Program-made: the position numbers and the translations under genes | NCBI GenBank assembly: GCA_963770505.1 | Contig: CAVYPR010000001.1 | Location: 186,001 to 250,000, forward strand | From: CAVYPR01 sp963770505 | GTDB taxonomy: Bacteria > Actinomycetota > Acidimicrobiia > Acidimicrobiales > RAAP-2 | Reading direction: 5' to 3' | Length of the DNA stretch: 64,000 bases | The notes under the pieces: generated by a model | Told to the model about the DNA's origin: nothing | What the model saw: the letters and a program-made list of their open reading frames with translations, nothing else | The model's database searches: none | In this document: in pieces, positions 63,004 to 64,000 of the stretch | Layout: each line of letters opens with the position of its first letter | Position numbering within the stretch: the first letter of the stretch is position 1

Positions 63004-63020
63004 GCCGGGAGGCTCCCGGC
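63004..63020. promoter_or_regulatory. 17-base palindrome before the deacylase gene
   Basis: GCCGGGAG and CTCCCGGC are perfectly inverted around a single G, about 20 bases before the deacylase start and within the likely leader. It could be an operator or a small mRNA hairpin covering the ribosome binding site region. Confidence 0.35.
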
Positions 63021-63040
63021 CAACATCTGGAGGGCGGGGC

Positions 63041-64000
63041 ATGCACGACCTGGTGATCCGGGGGGGAACCGTGGTCGACGGCACCGGGTCCGACGCCCGG
63101 GCCGCCGACGTGGCCGTCGACGACGGCAGGGTCACCGAGGTCGGCGTCGTCGACGGCGGGGCCAGGCGCACCGTGGGAGCCGCCGGCCTGCTGGTCACCC
63201 CGGGGTGGGTGGACATCCACACCCACTACGACGGGCAGGTGACGTGGGACGAGGTGCTCGCCCCCTCGTCGTGGCACGGGGTGACCACGGTGGTCATGGG
63301 CAACTGCGGGGTTGGCTTCGCGCCCGCGGCGCCGGACCGCCACGAGTGGCTGATCGGCCTCATGGAGGGGGTCGAGGACATCCCCGGGACGGCATTGAGC
63401 GAGGGCATGGTCTGGGAGTGGGAGACCTTCCCCGAGTACCTCGACGCCCTCTCCGCCCGGCGCTGGACCCTCGACGTGGGCACCCAGGTCCCTCACGGTG
63501 CCGTGCGGGCCTACGTCATGGGCGAGCGGGGCGCCAGGAACGAACCGGCCACGCCCGGCGAGATCGCCTCGATGAAGGCCATCGTGAAGGAGGCGGTCGC
63601 CGCCGGTGCGCTCGGTTTCTCCACCTCGAGGACGATCGCCCACCGGGCCATCGACGGCGAGCCCGTGCCGGGGACCTTCGCCGCCGAGGACGAGCTCTTC
63701 GGGCTGGGCGCCGCCCTCGGTGAGCTCGGCCGCGGGATCTTCGAGCTCGCCCCGGCCGGTTCGGCCGGTGAGGACGTCGACGACCCGAAGAAGGAGATCG
63801 ACTGGATGCGCCGGCTGTCGGCGGCCATCGGCCGGCCGGTCACCTTCGCCATGCTGCAGGTCGACCCGTACCCGGACCTCTGGGCCGAACTGCTCGAGGA
63901 GTCCCTGGTCGCCGTAGACGAGGGCGCCCAGCTCTGGCCCCAGGTGGCGGGCCGGCCCACGGGACTGCTCTCGGGCCACCACACGAGCTACTCCCTCTTC
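63041..64000 (+). CDS. N-acyl-D-amino-acid deacylase (partial, runs off the window)
   Basis: The frame stays open from ATG 63041 to the window end (320 codons seen; the family has about 480-580). It has the amidohydrolase start LVIRGGTVVDGTG, TPGWVDIHTHYDGQ with zinc-binding His60 and His62, GVTTVVMGNCGVGFAP with the cysteine (89) that coordinates metal in D-aminoacylases, and ALGFSTSRTIAHR. These enzymes free D-amino acids or related N-acyl compounds. GGAGGG lies six bases before the ATG. It is divergent from the YceI gene. Confidence 0.88.
   Translation, partial: MHDLVIRGGTVVDGTGSDARAADVAVDDGRVTEVGVVDGGARRTVGAAGLLVTPGWVDIHTHYDGQVTWDEVLAPSSWHGVTTVVMGNCGVGFAPAAPDRHEWLIGLMEGVEDIPGTALSEGMVWEWETFPEYLDALSARRWTLDVGTQVPHGAVRAYVMGERGARNEPATPGEIASMKAIVKEAVAAGALGFSTSRTIAHRAIDGEPVPGTFAAEDELFGLGAALGELGRGIFELAPAGSAGEDVDDPKKEIDWMRRLSAAIGRPVTFAMLQVDPYPDLWAELLEESLVAVDEGAQLWPQVAGRPTGLLSGHHTSYSLF

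Noticed and set aside
1..64000. tRNA, rRNA, insertion sequence or prophage
   Set aside because: Gaps between genes are short and none folds into a convincing tRNA by eye. No transposase, integrase or phage structural motif was seen in any frame.

Overview
This is a very GC-rich (roughly 70% or more by eye), densely packed stretch of chromosome from an actinobacterium, most likely of the Acidimicrobiia type. The order ftsY - ffh - rpsP - KH protein - rimM - trmD - rplS - DUF2469 is actinobacterial. A mycothiol-conjugate amidase (Mca), an F420-type PPOX protein, a pspA-htpX-pspAB operon and a secreted protein carrying six GYW...DGG.F..G repeats fit the same assignment. I see no tRNA, rRNA, insertion sequence, prophage or CRISPR array, and no gene-free stretch longer than 300 bases. 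The left edge cuts ftsY and the right edge cuts an N-acyl-D-amino-acid deacylase.

Layout. 1-4674: protein targeting, ribosome and tRNA modification genes. 4827-8141: a large secreted beta-helix protein. 8247-10403: a crotonase and an NfeD/slipin membrane pair. 10413-15589: a polytopic membrane protein (paralogue D), an aldo/keto reductase, a divergent DprA, a NYN-domain protein and a short luciferase-like protein. 15638-29586: a cell-envelope glycan locus with a GT2 glycosyltransferase, an OafA-type acyltransferase with an SGNH domain, a CDP-sugar pyrophosphorylase-like protein, a sugar-nucleotide epimerase/dehydratase, three tandem translationally coupled polytopic membrane proteins (A, B, C), a methyltransferase and a YfhO-type protein. 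29694-33495: a PadR regulator with an ABC exporter. 33517-46942: housekeeping and stress genes (PPOX, PilZ, endonuclease IV, fumarase, pterin dehydratase, phosphatase, PspA/HtpX/PspAB, Mca, ChbG-like deacetylase, PurE/PurK, DsbA-like, PAP2, RecB/Cas4-like nuclease, methyltransferase). 47019-56299: an acyl-CoA catabolic cluster with acyl-CoA dehydrogenase, crotonase, biotin-dependent carboxylase beta and alpha subunits, AtuA and a transporter. 56318-64000: a channel-like membrane protein, zinc alcohol dehydrogenase, drug exporter, GT39-like protein, YceI protein and the deacylase.

Three things stand out. First, at least fifteen genes have a TANNNT -10 hexamer ending only 6-9 bases before the start codon, so leaderless transcription looks widespread. 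Second, the envelope locus holds an uncharacterised family of polytopic proteins with conserved cysteines (C-x-C-x-D near the N-terminus, two near the C-terminus), and two of its members share a perfectly identical 97-bp block suggesting recent gene conversion. Third, the AtuA-type cluster suggests breakdown of a branched or isoprenoid acid by carboxylation. The acyltransferase gene may carry a one-base frameshift in a six-G run. All family assignments come from reading motifs, not from database searches.
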